A stretch of DNA of 64,000 bases from the NCBI GenBank assembly GCA_031082185.1, contig JAVHLI010000003.1, forward strand, positions 177,056 to 241,055. The letters run 5' to 3'. Every line of letters begins with the position of its first letter. Within the stretch, counting starts at the first letter, position 1. The notes beneath the pieces are model-generated. The model did not search any database. It was given only the letters and a program-made list of their open reading frames with translations, and had not been told where the DNA came from. Below, one piece after another: positions 34,333 to 44,646 of this stretch. A program made the translations under genes and the position numbers. The stretch comes from a bacterium (GTDB lineage Bacteria > Sysuimicrobiota > Sysuimicrobiia > Sysuimicrobiales > Humicultoraceae).

Positions 34333-35877
34333 CTAACCCTCCCCGGCCTTCCCGTACGTCTCGCGCAGCACGCGTTTGAGCACCTTGCCCGCGGCGTTGC
34401 GGGGCAGCGCCTCGACAAACACCACCCGCCTGGGGATCTTGTACCGGGCCAGCCGGCCCTGAGCGGCGGCGATGATCTCCTCTGCCTCGACTCGGGCCCC
34501 GGGCTTGAGCACCACCAGCGCCATCGCCGCCTCGCCCCAGCGGGCGTCGGGAATGCCGATGACGGCCGCGTCGAGAACCGCCGGATGCTGGTAGAGGACC
34601 TGCTCCACCTCGGCGGGATAGATGTTCTCTCCGCCCGAGATGATCATGTCCTTCTTGCGGTCGGCCACATAGAGGAACCCCTCGTCATCGGCATAGCCCA
34701 GGTCGCCGGTGTGGAACCACCAGCCGCGATAGCCGCCCGTTGCCGCTGGATCGCCCGGCTGCCCCGGCGGCGAGAAGACCTCCGCGGTGGCCTCGGGCAA
34801 CCCCCAGTAGCCGGAGAACAGATTGGGGCCACGCAGGCAGATCTCGCCGATCTCACCCGGCGGGAGATCGTGGTCAGCATCGTCCACGACGCGCGCCTCG
34901 ACGTGCAGGGTCGGCGGGCCGACCGAACCCTTCTTCCGGAACGCGTCCTCCGGAGGCAGCAGCGTGGCCGTGGGCGCGGTTTCGGTCAGCCCGAAGCCCT
35001 GCTGGAGCAGCAGGCCGCGCTGCTCGAACTCCTCGATCACCGGGAGCGGGCACGGCGCGCCCCCCACACCGAACCGGACGCCTTGGTGGTCTCCCTGTTG
35101 GAAGGCGGGTGTCTGCAGCAGGGCCTGGTAGATCGCCGGCACGCCGAACATCGCGGTGACGCCTTCGTCCCGCAGCAGGCGGCAGGTCTCCTCCGGGTCG
35201 AAGGTGCGCTGTATGACCAACCGGCCCCCGACATGGAGCGTGGGCAGCGCGTAGAGCCCCAACCCGCCGATGTGGAACATCGGCAGTACCGTCAGGGTGA
35301 CGTCGCGGTAGGTAAGCCCGATCGCCGTGCCGATGTTGATGCTGTTCCAGAGCTGCGTACCCTGGGCCAGCACCGCGCCCTTGGGCCGGCCGGTGGTGCC
35401 TGAGGTGTACATGATGATGAGCGGGTCGTCGAAGGCGCCCTGCGCGTCACTCCACGGCTGCGTGTGGACGGCTTCCTCGTACTCATCCCCGATCAGGACC
35501 AGGGGCAGCGCGAGGCGCGCCTCTGCCGCGGCGGCTCCTGCCAAGTCGCGGTGTTCGGGGTCGGCGATCATCAGGCCGGGCGCGCTGTCGGCAAGCTGGA
35601 CGGCCAGCTCCGGCGGGGTCAGCCGCCAGTTGAGGGGGACCATGATCGCGCCCAGGCGTGCCAGGGCGAACAGCACCTCCAAGATCTCGACCCGGTTGAA
35701 CGAGAGGACCGCGACGCGGTCGCCCCGGCCGATCCCGCGCCGCCGCAGGCCCGCGGCCAGCCCGCGCACCCGCGTGGCCAGATCGCGATAGGTGAGCCGC
35801 CGATCGCCGTCCACCACGGCCAGGCGGCACGGCGTGATGAGGTCACGCCGGTCGAGCCAATGCCAGATCCCCTGCAT
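34333..35877 (-). CDS. Acyl-CoA ligase (AMP-forming, long-chain fatty acid-CoA ligase family)
   Basis: A 514-residue adenylate-forming ligase. The AMP-binding P-loop reads M-Y-T-S-G-T-T-G-R-P-K-G (about residues 155-166), the A5 motif is Q-G-F-G-L-T-E-T-A-P, the hinge region is H-T-G-D-L-G-Y, and the catalytic lysine near the C-terminus lies in P-R-N-A-A-G-K-V-L-K. It should activate a carboxylic acid with ATP and CoA. The ATG overlaps the KASIII-like stop by one base (TGATG). Its place beside an HAAT transporter suggests it acts on the imported acid. Chain length or aromatic nature is not visible; the subgroup includes cyclohexanecarboxylate, medium-chain and aryl-acid ligases. Confidence 0.92.
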   Translation of the reverse strand: MQGIWHWLDRRDLITPCRLAVVDGDRRLTYRDLATRVRGLAAGLRRRGIGRGDRVAVLSFNRVEILEVLFALARLGAIMVPLNWRLTPPELAVQLADSAPGLMIADPEHRDLAGAAAAEARLALPLVLIGDEYEEAVHTQPWSDAQGAFDDPLIIMYTSGTTGRPKGAVLAQGTQLWNSINIGTAIGLTYRDVTLTVLPMFHIGGLGLYALPTLHVGGRLVIQRTFDPEETCRLLRDEGVTAMFGVPAIYQALLQTPAFQQGDHQGVRFGVGGAPCPLPVIEEFEQRGLLLQQGFGLTETAPTATLLPPEDAFRKKGSVGPPTLHVEARVVDDADHDLPPGEIGEICLRGPNLFSGYWGLPEATAEVFSPPGQPGDPAATGGYRGWWFHTGDLGYADDEGFLYVADRKKDMIISGGENIYPAEVEQVLYQHPAVLDAAVIGIPDARWGEAAMALVVLKPGARVEAEEIIAAAQGRLARYKIPRRVVFVEALPRNAAGKVLKRVLRETYGKAGEG

Positions 35878-36887
35878 CAGCCATCACCCCATTGGATGGC
35901 CACCGCGCCCCAGGAGTAGCCGGTGCCGGCGCTGACCGCCACGGCCAGCATGCCGTCCCGCAGCCGGCCGGTCCGGCGGCCCTCGTGCAGTGCCACCAGG
36001 GGGTCGGCCGCGGAGAGGTGCCCGGTCGTGTCCAGGTAGACCGACTGGTCCTCGCGCAGTCCCAGCGCCGCAAGCAGGTGGTCATGGAGCGACCGCTTGG
36101 TGTGCAACACGGCCAGGAACCCTATCGCCTCAGTGGTATACCCGCTGCGCTCGCAGGCCGTGCGGATGACCTGGAGGAAGTTGGTGATGGTCAGCGGGTC
36201 GAGGCGCGCCTTCATCCCTGCGGGATCCGGGACGTCGAAGGAGTGCATGCCGCGCGCGACCGTTTCGGGGCTCGTGGGGTGCACCGAACCGCCGGCCGGC
36301 ACCATGACGTCCATGGCGAACGCGCCGTCGGTGAGAAACGCGCCCCCCAGGATGCGGTTGCTTAGGTGGCCGCGCCGTAGCAGCGCGGCCGCGGCGCCGT
36401 CGCCGAAGTTGAACATGAAACGCGAGCGTGCGTTCTGGTAGTCCAGTAGATAGGACTCGCGGGAGCCGGCCACGACCAGGATCGTCCGGAGCGTACCGTC
36501 GGCCCGCAGCATGTCCGCCGCCACCTTGAGGGCGATCGGCCCACCGGCGCTGGTGTTCATCAGCTCAAAGGCGTACGCCCGATGGAGCCCCAGCGCGTGC
36601 TGGATGCGCGGGGCCACCGGCCAGACATAGTAGTCCCGGTGGTAGCTCCCGAAGTAGATGACGACGTCAATCTCATCGGCGGGCACCACCGAGAGCAGGG
36701 GGCGCGCGGCCTCAATGCACAGGTGTGAGAGATGCTCGTCGGAGGCGGCGATGTGCTTGCCCCGCAGGCCGAACTTCTCACGCACGACCTCGGCGGGTAT
36801 GCCGGACCGGCCGGCGACCTCCTCGGCGCTCATGATCTGCGCCGGGAGGTAAACCGCCAGGTCCACGATGCCCACCGACGGGATCAT
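35877..36887 (-). CDS. KASIII-like ketoacyl synthase/acyltransferase with Ser at the nucleophile position
   Basis: A 336-residue thiolase-fold protein of the 3-oxoacyl-ACP synthase III family. Where FabH has the nucleophile in an A-C-A-G context, this protein reads N-T-S-A-G-G, giving Ser113 in place of Cys. The catalytic His is His262 (L-H-T-K-R-S). The position of the FabH Asn is G-H-L-S-A-A-D (His290, Asp295), a form seen in KASIII-like enzymes that do not perform classical condensation. The start ATG at 36887 overlaps the TetR stop by 4 nt; the frame to 37112 is inside the tetR gene. A Ser nucleophile is known in the starter-unit acyltransferase DpsC. The protein may transfer an acyl group rather than condense it; this is inferred from my eye alignment. 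Confidence 0.82.
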   Translation of the reverse strand: MIPSVGIVDLAVYLPAQIMSAEEVAGRSGIPAEVVREKFGLRGKHIAASDEHLSHLCIEAARPLLSVVPADEIDVVIYFGSYHRDYYVWPVAPRIQHALGLHRAYAFELMNTSAGGPIALKVAADMLRADGTLRTILVVAGSRESYLLDYQNARSRFMFNFGDGAAAALLRRGHLSNRILGGAFLTDGAFAMDVMVPAGGSVHPTSPETVARGMHSFDVPDPAGMKARLDPLTITNFLQVIRTACERSGYTTEAIGFLAVLHTKRSLHDHLLAALGLREDQSVYLDTTGHLSAADPLVALHEGRRTGRLRDGMLAVAVSAGTGYSWGAVAIQWGDG

Positions 36888-37603
36888 GCGCCGCCCCCCC
36901 GGCTCCGCTTGCCGGCACCTGACGGCGGCGACCCGCCCTGCCGATCTGCGCGAGATGGCCGCCGGTCCCCACTCATCGTTGCCGGCACGGCGGCGGGCGC
37001 CAGGCCCGAGGCAATGAACTCGAACATGCTGTCCAGGGCCCGCCGCGGCAGGCCGGCCCGGTTCCACAGCGAGTAGCGCATCCCAATGAAGTTGCCGATG
37101 CCCATCAGGCAATACGAAAGGGCCTCGGGATCGGTGCGCCGGATCTCCCCGGCGTCCATCGCCGCGGACAGCCCCCGGACGTACCCCTCCGCGAAGCGCC
37201 GGTAGTACCAGCGGTAGACTTGGGGGTTGACGGACTCGGCCTGCAGCACTATGCGGTACAGGTTGCGGTGCGTGGCGACGAACCGAAGGAAGGTTTCAAA
37301 GCCCTTGCGCTCCACCGTCAGGCGATCCCCGGCCCCTGCCACCTCCTGCTGGATTGTGTGGCGCAGGGCCCGGCTCAGGTGCCGCACCAGCTCCGCGAAA
37401 ATCGCCTGCTTGCTCGGGAAATAGACGTAGAAGGTGCCCAGCGCGACTCGGGCGCGGCGCGTGATGTCCGCCACCGAGGTGGCGAAGTAGCCCCGCTGGC
37501 CGAACTCGGCCTCGGCGGCGTCCAGGAGTTGCTGCCTGGTGCGCCGTCCCCGCTCTCCCTTGGGATGGGTAACCGGCCGGCGGCTATCTGGCAGGTGAAT
37601 CAC
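36884..37603 (-). CDS. TetR/AcrR-family transcriptional regulator
   Basis: A 239-residue regulator with the TetR HTH at about residues 20-65 (T-R-Q-Q-L-L-D-A-A-E-A-E-F-G-Q-R-G-Y, then A-L-G-T-F-Y-V-Y-F-P-S-K) and a helical ligand domain. The start is the GTG at 37603, the first start codon after an in-frame stop; no proper SD is seen, and the true start could be slightly different. The C-terminal 30 residues are low-complexity Arg/Gly/Pro. It is the first gene of the operon and overlaps the KASIII-like gene by 4 nt, so it probably represses its own operon in response to an acyl-CoA or acid (FadR/PsrA-like behaviour). No clear operator palindrome was found by eye. Confidence 0.9.
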   Translation of the reverse strand: MIHLPDSRRPVTHPKGERGRRTRQQLLDAAEAEFGQRGYFATSVADITRRARVALGTFYVYFPSKQAIFAELVRHLSRALRHTIQQEVAGAGDRLTVERKGFETFLRFVATHRNLYRIVLQAESVNPQVYRWYYRRFAEGYVRGLSAAMDAGEIRRTDPEALSYCLMGIGNFIGMRYSLWNRAGLPRRALDSMFEFIASGLAPAAVPATMSGDRRPSRADRQGGSPPSGAGKRSRGGGA

Positions 37604-37667
37604 CCTTCAACTTTGTGGCTTCGTCACACCGTTCGCCGTGCCTATCCGATCTCCTGCTTCGCTGGGG

Positions 37668-38144
37668 CTATCCGGGGGGTTGAGCGGCCATCACACGCGC
37701 CGCGGACTTCACGGCGTTTATGATGTTGTGGTATCCGGTGCACCTGCACAGATTGCCTTCCAGCCCGCGCCGGATCACCTCATCGGTGGGCTGCGGATGG
37801 CGCTCGATGATCTGCAACGCGGTGAGCATCATGCCCGGCGTGCAGAACCCGCACTGCAGGCCGTGCTCCTCCCAGAAGGCTTCCTGGATCGGGTGAAGCT
37901 GGCCGTCTTGGGCCAGGCCCTCAACGGTTAGTATCTTCCCGCCGCCGGCCTGTACGGCCAGCACCGTGCACGACTTCACCGCCAGGCCGTTGAGCATCAC
38001 CGTGCACGCCCCGCAACTGGTGGTGTCGCACCCGATGTGCGTACCGGTCAGCCCCAGCACCTCACGTATGTATTGCACGAGCAGGAGCCTGGGTTCAACG
38101 TTGTGGGCCGCGGTGACGCCGTTGGTCGTGATCGTAACCTTCAA
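37668..38144 (-). CDS. Orphan CoxS-like 2Fe-2S protein
   Basis: A 158-residue two-cluster iron-sulfur protein of the molybdenum hydroxylase small-subunit family. Ligands are Cys39, Cys44, Cys47, Cys59 (plant-type cluster) and Cys98, Cys101, Cys133, Cys135 (second cluster). Unlike the small subunit at 1.9 kb it has no N-terminal extension. No large or FAD subunit lies next to it: upstream is the divergent acetyl-CoA synthetase, and downstream on the same strand, after 64 nt, is the tetR operon. It may serve a molybdenum hydroxylase encoded elsewhere, or be a remnant of a lost operon. Its intact ligands and open frame speak against decay. Confidence 0.88.
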   Translation of the reverse strand: MKVTITTNGVTAAHNVEPRLLLVQYIREVLGLTGTHIGCDTTSCGACTVMLNGLAVKSCTVLAVQAGGGKILTVEGLAQDGQLHPIQEAFWEEHGLQCGFCTPGMMLTALQIIERHPQPTDEVIRRGLEGNLCRCTGYHNIINAVKSAARVMAAQPPG

Positions 38145-38290
38145 ACCCGTTTCTCCTCCCTGGGCGGCGTGTGGTTCAAAGCGCCATGCTACATTCTCAT
38201 GCTACAACCCTGCGTTTTCTTCGGCGGAGGACCGTATCCCTTCGAGGCGGCTTGCGCCGGGTGGAAGTCCGCCACTACAATGTCTGTGCG

Positions 38291-40264
<1,974 letters not shown>

Positions 40265-40291
40265 CCCGGGCCTGCAGCGGCGGGGCCTGCG

Positions 40292-40801
40292 CTAGCGCTG
40301 CATGAAAGGCATCTCGAGATCTCTTTGGTCTCCCTCTGTCGTGATCCCCGGGATGTAGATCACGAACCGCCCCGACTCCCAAACGATCCGCACATTGGCT
40401 AGGCTGATGGATCCAAAGGGAATGCCCGTGGCCGGGCGCGGCAACGGTACCATGTGGAACAACCGGCCGTTCAACTTGGCGCCTGCCGGGGTACCGAGCC
40501 GAACGATCTGTCCCGGAGGGATCATCGGAGGCCCCGGAGGGCCGAACCCCAGGAAGCTGCCGCCGGAGTTGCGCAGGAGATAGAACGTGTAGCATCGGCC
40601 TCCGGCAATGACGACGTTACCGAGGGACATGGGGCGGTCGAAACAATAGGCGTCTCCCTGGCGCCTCACAGCATCGGCTTTAGGCCTGCCTATCCCCACT
40701 GGGGGCTCCGGCCTGGCCTGGGGCTCGGCCGTAGCAATAGCAACGGAAGCGAGCAGCCACACGGCCAGCAGCGCGCCGGCAAGCAAACGATGAACGCTCA
40801 T
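40292..40801 (-). CDS. Small secreted protein of unknown function, copy A
   Basis: Not recognised. A 169-residue protein with a clear signal peptide (M-S-V-H-R-L-L then a hydrophobic run, A-T-A), a Pro/Arg-rich linker and a compact domain with two cysteines (A-Y-C-F-D and G-G-R-C-Y-T-F) that could form a disulfide. The start is the ATG at 40801, preceded by GGAAAGGAG with about 8 nt spacing; the GTG 9 nt upstream would leave no room for the site. The same SD is kept in copy B. The domain is rich in beta-strand-like segments (L-G-N-V-V-I-A-G-G, F-V-I-Y-I-P-G-I). The gene is convergent with the acetyl-CoA synthetase gene, 27 nt apart. Copy B at 41261-41773 is its tandem paralogue. Confidence 0.75.
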   Translation of the reverse strand: MSVHRLLAGALLAVWLLASVAIATAEPQARPEPPVGIGRPKADAVRRQGDAYCFDRPMSLGNVVIAGGRCYTFYLLRNSGGSFLGFGPPGPPMIPPGQIVRLGTPAGAKLNGRLFHMVPLPRPATGIPFGSISLANVRIVWESGRFVIYIPGITTEGDQRDLEMPFMQR

Positions 40802-40827
40802 CTCGATCACTCCTTTCCACGCTTTAC

Positions 40828-40963
40828 CTAGTCTACGCTCGGCCCGCGCGGAATGTTCCCCTGCCCGCGGCGGGTCAGGTGGAGGACCAGGCGATCCACG
40901 GCCGACGGCAACACGGCGTTGAGCGCGATCACGATCCCGTAGGGCCAGGGCAGTACGCGCCGC
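40828..40963 (-). pseudogene. SDR gene remnant (C-terminal end only)
   Basis: The minus-strand sequence repeats the last ~45 codons of the SDR at 41800-42603, including the end R-R-G-Q-G-N-I-P-R-G and the stop. It has no start or catalytic region and stops abruptly at the duplication junction. It is a by-product of the tandem duplication. Confidence 0.85.
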
Positions 40964-41264
40964 GGCCGCGGCGATCGGTGTGCCTCACGAGATAAAGGGC
41001 GAGGTGGTCGTTTGCATCGCCGTGCTCCGACCCGGACACGAGCCTGGTGAGGATCTGCGCCGGGACCCGAAGCAGGTTGCCGCGGCGCACCTGGGCAAGG
41101 CCCTCGCCCCAGATGACATACAGTTTGTCCGCGATCTCCCCAAGACGCGCAACGCCAAGGTCATGCGGCGCGTGATCCGCGCCCGCTACCTGGGCCAGGA
41201 TCCGGGCGACATCTCCTCGCTGGAGAACCCGCAGGCCGTCGAAGAAATCCCGACGCTGCGCTAG
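40964..41264 (+). pseudogene. Acetyl-CoA synthetase remnant (C-terminal ~98 codons)
   Basis: In-frame copy of the C-terminal lid domain of the gene at 38291-40264, from the A-A-I-G-V-P-H-E region to the identical end (E-E-I-P-T-L-R). The A10 lysine region T-R-N-A-K is kept and the frame is still open, so it could be a young remnant under little decay. A GTG at 40980 could start a 94-residue peptide, but no SD is visible. It arose with the tandem duplication; no role is claimed. Confidence 0.85.
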
Positions 41265-41773
41265 CGCTGCATGAAAGCCATCTCGAGATCTCTTTCCGTA
41301 CTTCCCCCGGCCGTGATTCCTGGGATGTAGATCACAATCCGTCCCTGCTCCGGAACGATACGCACATTGGCAAAGCGAATGGCTCCCACCGGGATAGTCG
41401 TGACCGGACGCGGCAACGGCACCGTGTAGAACAACCGGCCCTTCAACTTGGCCCCGGCAGGTGTGCCCATCCGGACGAGCTGTCCCGGAGGGATCATCCG
41501 CGGTCCCGGAGGGCCGAACGCCAGGAAGCTGCCGCCGGAGTTGCGCAGGAGATAGAACGTGTAGCATCGGCCTCCGGCAATGACGACGTTACCGAGGGAC
41601 ATGGGGCGGTCGAAACAATAGGCGTCTCCCTGGCGCCTCACGACACCGGCCTTCGGCTTGACCTGCACCTCTGGGGGTTTCGGCCTGGCCTGGGGCCCGG
41701 CCGAAGCAAGAGCGGCGGGAACGAGCAGCCACACGGCCACCATCGCGCCGGCCAGCCATCGCTGAACGCTCAT
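41261..41773 (-). CDS. Small secreted protein of unknown function, copy B
   Basis: A 170-residue paralogue of copy A with the same plan: signal peptide (M-S-V-Q-R-W-L, hydrophobic run, A-S-A), variable linker, and the two-cysteine domain. Residues from the R-R-Q-G-D-A-Y-C segment to S-G-G-S-F-L are identical to copy A in protein and DNA (120 bp), whereas the signal peptide, linker and C-terminal third differ at many positions. The ATG at 41773 has GGAAAGGAG upstream. It follows the SDR gene by 26 nt on the same strand, so it probably belongs to the SDR-nitrilase transcript, and copy A keeps only its own local region. Stop overlaps the stop of the synthetase remnant by 4 nt on the other strand. 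Confidence 0.75.
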   Translation of the reverse strand: MSVQRWLAGAMVAVWLLVPAALASAGPQARPKPPEVQVKPKAGVVRRQGDAYCFDRPMSLGNVVIAGGRCYTFYLLRNSGGSFLAFGPPGPRMIPPGQLVRMGTPAGAKLKGRLFYTVPLPRPVTTIPVGAIRFANVRIVPEQGRIVIYIPGITAGGSTERDLEMAFMQR

Positions 41774-41799
41774 CTCGATCACTCCTTTCCACACTCTAC

Positions 41800-42603
41800 C
41801 TAGTCTACGCTCTGCCCGCGAGGAATGTTCCCCTGCCCGCGGCGGGCCAGGTAGATGATCAGGCGATCCACGGCCGACGGCAACACGGCGTTGAGCGCTA
41901 TCATGGCCCGGTACGGCCAGGGTAGTACGAGCCGCGGCCGCGGCCGGTCGGCGAGCCCCACGATCGCCTCGGCCACCCGACCCGTGTCGGTCCGCAGCCA
42001 CCTGGGCCCCCGCACCCTTATGGGCATGGGCTTCCTCCGCGCGCTGAACTCGGTGCCGGCAACCGGTCCCGGGGCGACCACGCAGATGTGGATCCCCTGA
42101 GGGCGCACCTCGCGGCGCAACCCCTCGCTGAACCCTTCCATGCCGAACTTCGAAGCATTGTAGATCGTCGTCGTAGGGGTCGCGATCTTCCCGGCCACCG
42201 AGCCGACGTTGATGATGACCCCGCGCCCCTGCGCCTGCATGACCGGCAGCACCGCTCGGGTCAGGAGAATCGGCGCGACCAGGTTCACTTCGATCTGGGT
42301 CAGGATCTCGTCCTCGGGCAGGCGCTCCAGCCAGTCGTAGCGCCCCAGGCCGGCGTTGTTGACCAGCACGTCAATCGTGCCGTAGCGCGCCAGTGTGGCT
42401 TCCACGATCCGGGCAATGTCCTCGCGCCGGGTAAGGTCGGCGGGCACGACCAGGCAATCCGGCAACCCGGCCGCAAGCTGCTCCAGCCGCTCGGCCCTGC
42501 GCGCAACCAGCACTACCCGATCTCCGGCGCTGCCGAACGCCCTGGCCGTTGCCTCGCCGATCCCGCTCGACGCGCCGGTGATGATGACGGTCCGGCCGCT
42601 CAT
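41800..42603 (-). CDS. SDR family oxidoreductase (classical, DltE/YqjQ-like)
   Basis: A 267-residue short-chain dehydrogenase. The cofactor motif T-G-A-S-S-G-I-G is at residues 9-16, N-N-A-G-L near 88-92, the catalytic Ser in N-V-G-S-V-A-G and Y-N-A-S-K near 147-151. The C-terminal part is long and hydrophobic (P-Y-R-A-M-I-A-L-N-A-V-L-P), as in SDRs that act on lipids or sit at the membrane. NAD(P) preference cannot be set with confidence, although the Arg-Arg after beta-2 (A-R-R-A-E-R) suggests NADP. The start overlaps the nitrilase stop by 4 nt (ATGA). Its last 136 bp are duplicated at 40828-40963. Confidence 0.88.
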   Translation of the reverse strand: MSGRTVIITGASSGIGEATARAFGSAGDRVVLVARRAERLEQLAAGLPDCLVVPADLTRREDIARIVEATLARYGTIDVLVNNAGLGRYDWLERLPEDEILTQIEVNLVAPILLTRAVLPVMQAQGRGVIINVGSVAGKIATPTTTIYNASKFGMEGFSEGLRREVRPQGIHICVVAPGPVAGTEFSARRKPMPIRVRGPRWLRTDTGRVAEAIVGLADRPRPRLVLPWPYRAMIALNAVLPSAVDRLIIYLARRGQGNIPRGQSVD

Positions 42604-43613
42604 GAGAGGTGTGCCTCATCGTCGGCCGAGGTCGGCTCCGGGTCCGCGCCGTCGCACCAACTGACACTCTGGACCGGAGGCATCGGCTGTTCGTTCACCA
42701 AAAGACGGAAAACGTCGGGTCGAGCATAGTGCCCGGCCACGTCGAAGTCGAACTTCCCCTGGACGACCTGCCCCAGGTCGAGATCGGCCGTCAAAATGCC
42801 CTCCTGACCAAACAACGGGCCTGCCAGGTACTCTCCCAGGGGGCCGACGATCGCGCTGCCGCCACGCGAGAGGATCTCCGGCGATTCGGACAGCTCGTCC
42901 AGCACTTCGAGATCGGCCGGGTACATCTCCCTGGTCACAAACTGGCAGCAGGACAGCACGAAGCACCGCCCCTCACACGCGATGTGACGGATCGTGGCCT
43001 GCCAGGTGTCGCGCGAGTCGGCGGTAGGCGCCAGGTAGAGTTCCACCCCCTTCGCGTACATGCTCATCCGCGCCAGCGGCATGTAGTTCTCCCAGCAGAT
43101 CAGCCCTCCCAGCCGGCCGTAGGGAGTCTCCAGGACCGGCAGCGTGCTGCCGTCACCGCCCCCCCAAATGTACCGCTCCGCGGCGGTAGGCATGAGCTTC
43201 CGGTGCTTGGCCAGCAGCCGGCCGTCCGGACCGAAGTACAGCAGGGTGCAGTAGACCGTCCCGCGGCTGTAGGTCTGGTCGCGCTCGATCACGCCGATGG
43301 CCACATACGCCTGCGCCCGGCGTGCCGCCTGCCCGATCGCCTCGGTGGCCGGACCCGGCACCTCCACGGCGTTGGCCCAGTAGCGCGCCCACGCCTTCCT
43401 GCCCTCGACGGTTCGCCCACCCACGCGCGTCCCGAACCGAAGGCCCCACGGGTATGCCGGGATGAACGCCTCCGGAAACAGAATCAGCCGCGCGCCCTCT
43501 TCCGCGGCCGCGTCAATCAAGCGGGAAGTCTTCTCAATCGTGGCCTCCCGATCCATCACCACCGGGGCCGCCTGTACCACCGCGGCGCGAACTTGAGCAA
43601 ACCCGTCACCCAT
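42600..43613 (-). CDS. Nitrilase-family carbon-nitrogen hydrolase
   Basis: A 337-residue nitrilase superfamily enzyme. The Glu-Lys-Cys triad is in place: Glu48 (F-P-E-A-F-I-P), Lys139 (H-R-K-L-M-P-T) and Cys173 (L-I-C-W-E-N-Y-M-P). These motifs and the P-T-A-A-E-R after the Lys match branch-1 nitrilases, which convert nitriles to acids and ammonia, rather than amidases. It is translationally coupled to the SDR gene downstream and follows the UPF0104-like membrane protein by 11 nt. An aldehyde/acid-producing context (AOR, SDR) could fit a pathway passing through nitrile or amide to acid. The substrate is unknown. Confidence 0.9.
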   Translation of the reverse strand: MGDGFAQVRAAVVQAAPVVMDREATIEKTSRLIDAAAEEGARLILFPEAFIPAYPWGLRFGTRVGGRTVEGRKAWARYWANAVEVPGPATEAIGQAARRAQAYVAIGVIERDQTYSRGTVYCTLLYFGPDGRLLAKHRKLMPTAAERYIWGGGDGSTLPVLETPYGRLGGLICWENYMPLARMSMYAKGVELYLAPTADSRDTWQATIRHIACEGRCFVLSCCQFVTREMYPADLEVLDELSESPEILSRGGSAIVGPLGEYLAGPLFGQEGILTADLDLGQVVQGKFDFDVAGHYARPDVFRLLVNEQPMPPVQSVSWCDGADPEPTSADDEAHLS

Positions 43614-43624
43614 AGCAGGCCTCC

Positions 43625-44623
43625 CTAGTTGAACAGTCTCAACCGCCGGACCATGAAGAAGCCGAACACCATCGGCAGCCAGAACGTCAGGCCGCGGAAG
43701 GCCAGCGCGACGACAGTGGCCTGCGGAGCCGGCACGCCCAGCGATACGAAGACCAGGATCATAACACCTTCCACGACCCCGACCCCTTCGGGGATCGGTG
43801 ACATCTTCCAGAACAGGATGCCCATAGCGTAGCCCGCCACCAGCGCGCCGGGTGCGATGGGCTGGCGGAACGCCAGAAACAGGGCGTAGAGACTCGCCAG
43901 GTCCACCAGGTGCGCGGCGAGCGCGATGGCGAGCGGGCGCCCCAACCGCCGCGGGCGCGTGCCGATCGCGATCCCGGCCTGGGTGAACTCATCCGCGCTC
44001 CGCTCGGCCCAACCGGGCCTCAAGAGCCCGGGGCTACGGAACCGGCCGGCCAGCCGTACTGCGGCGCGCTCGATCCAACCCAGGCCGCGGCGCAACTGCG
44101 CCGGATGCCACAACCCCAGCAGCAGCACGCCAGCAAGCCCGGCGGTGCCCAGCAGCAACATAACGGCGCCGGCGATCTCGTAGGGCTTGAGATGGTGCCG
44201 CAGGAACAGGTGGACCAGCCCGACGACCAGGATGGCCGCGAAGGCGCACGCATCCGCCACCCGCACCAGCAGGGTGCCGGCCAGGGCACGGGCCGGAGAC
44301 TGCCCGCGCCGGGCCGCGTCGTCCACGAAGAGCGCAGAACCGGCCGTTCCCCCGCTGGGCGCCAGGGTGTTGACCAGCAGCGAGGCGAGCAGCACCGGGA
44401 GCAGGTCGCGCCCGCGACCGTCCACTTCTACCACCTTGAATGATGCCTCGAAGAGCGCGGCGTACGCGGCGTAGTACATTCCCTGTAGCAGGGCCGCGGC
44501 CAGCACCCACGGCCACAACCCATGGCGGAGCGTCGCCACCAGGTGCTCGATCTCCGTGAGGCGGCTCACTACCACCGCCACGAACGCGATCACGAGCAGT
44601 ACGAGCAGCCACCTACGCATCAT
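43625..44623 (-). CDS. UPF0104/lysylphosphatidylglycerol synthase-like transmembrane protein
   Basis: A 332-residue polytopic membrane protein with about eight hydrophobic helices, recognised as UPF0104 (AglD/MprF flippase-domain-like) by the N-T-L-A-P-S-G-G-T-A-G segment near residue 87 and the P-I-P-E-G-V-G-V-V-E-G segment near 280. Such proteins are thought to move or synthesise lipids; some are linked to polyprenyl-phosphate sugar transfer. The start is taken at ATG 44623, which begins the basic M-M-R-R-W followed by a helix; the longer frame extends into the radical SAM gene. It lies 23 nt after the radical SAM stop on the same strand, so a single transcript is likely. No role in the tungsten enzyme pathway is evident. 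Confidence 0.82.
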   Translation of the reverse strand: MMRRWLLVLLVIAFVAVVVSRLTEIEHLVATLRHGLWPWVLAAALLQGMYYAAYAALFEASFKVVEVDGRGRDLLPVLLASLLVNTLAPSGGTAGSALFVDDAARRGQSPARALAGTLLVRVADACAFAAILVVGLVHLFLRHHLKPYEIAGAVMLLLGTAGLAGVLLLGLWHPAQLRRGLGWIERAAVRLAGRFRSPGLLRPGWAERSADEFTQAGIAIGTRPRRLGRPLAIALAAHLVDLASLYALFLAFRQPIAPGALVAGYAMGILFWKMSPIPEGVGVVEGVMILVFVSLGVPAPQATVVALAFRGLTFWLPMVFGFFMVRRLRLFN

Positions 44624-44646
44624 ATCGTCTACCGCGGTCCCTCGAG

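Noticed and set aside
40980..41264. Functional 94-residue protein from the acs remnant
   Set aside because: It is the C-terminal lid of acetyl-CoA synthetase generated by duplication, without its N-terminal catalytic domain.
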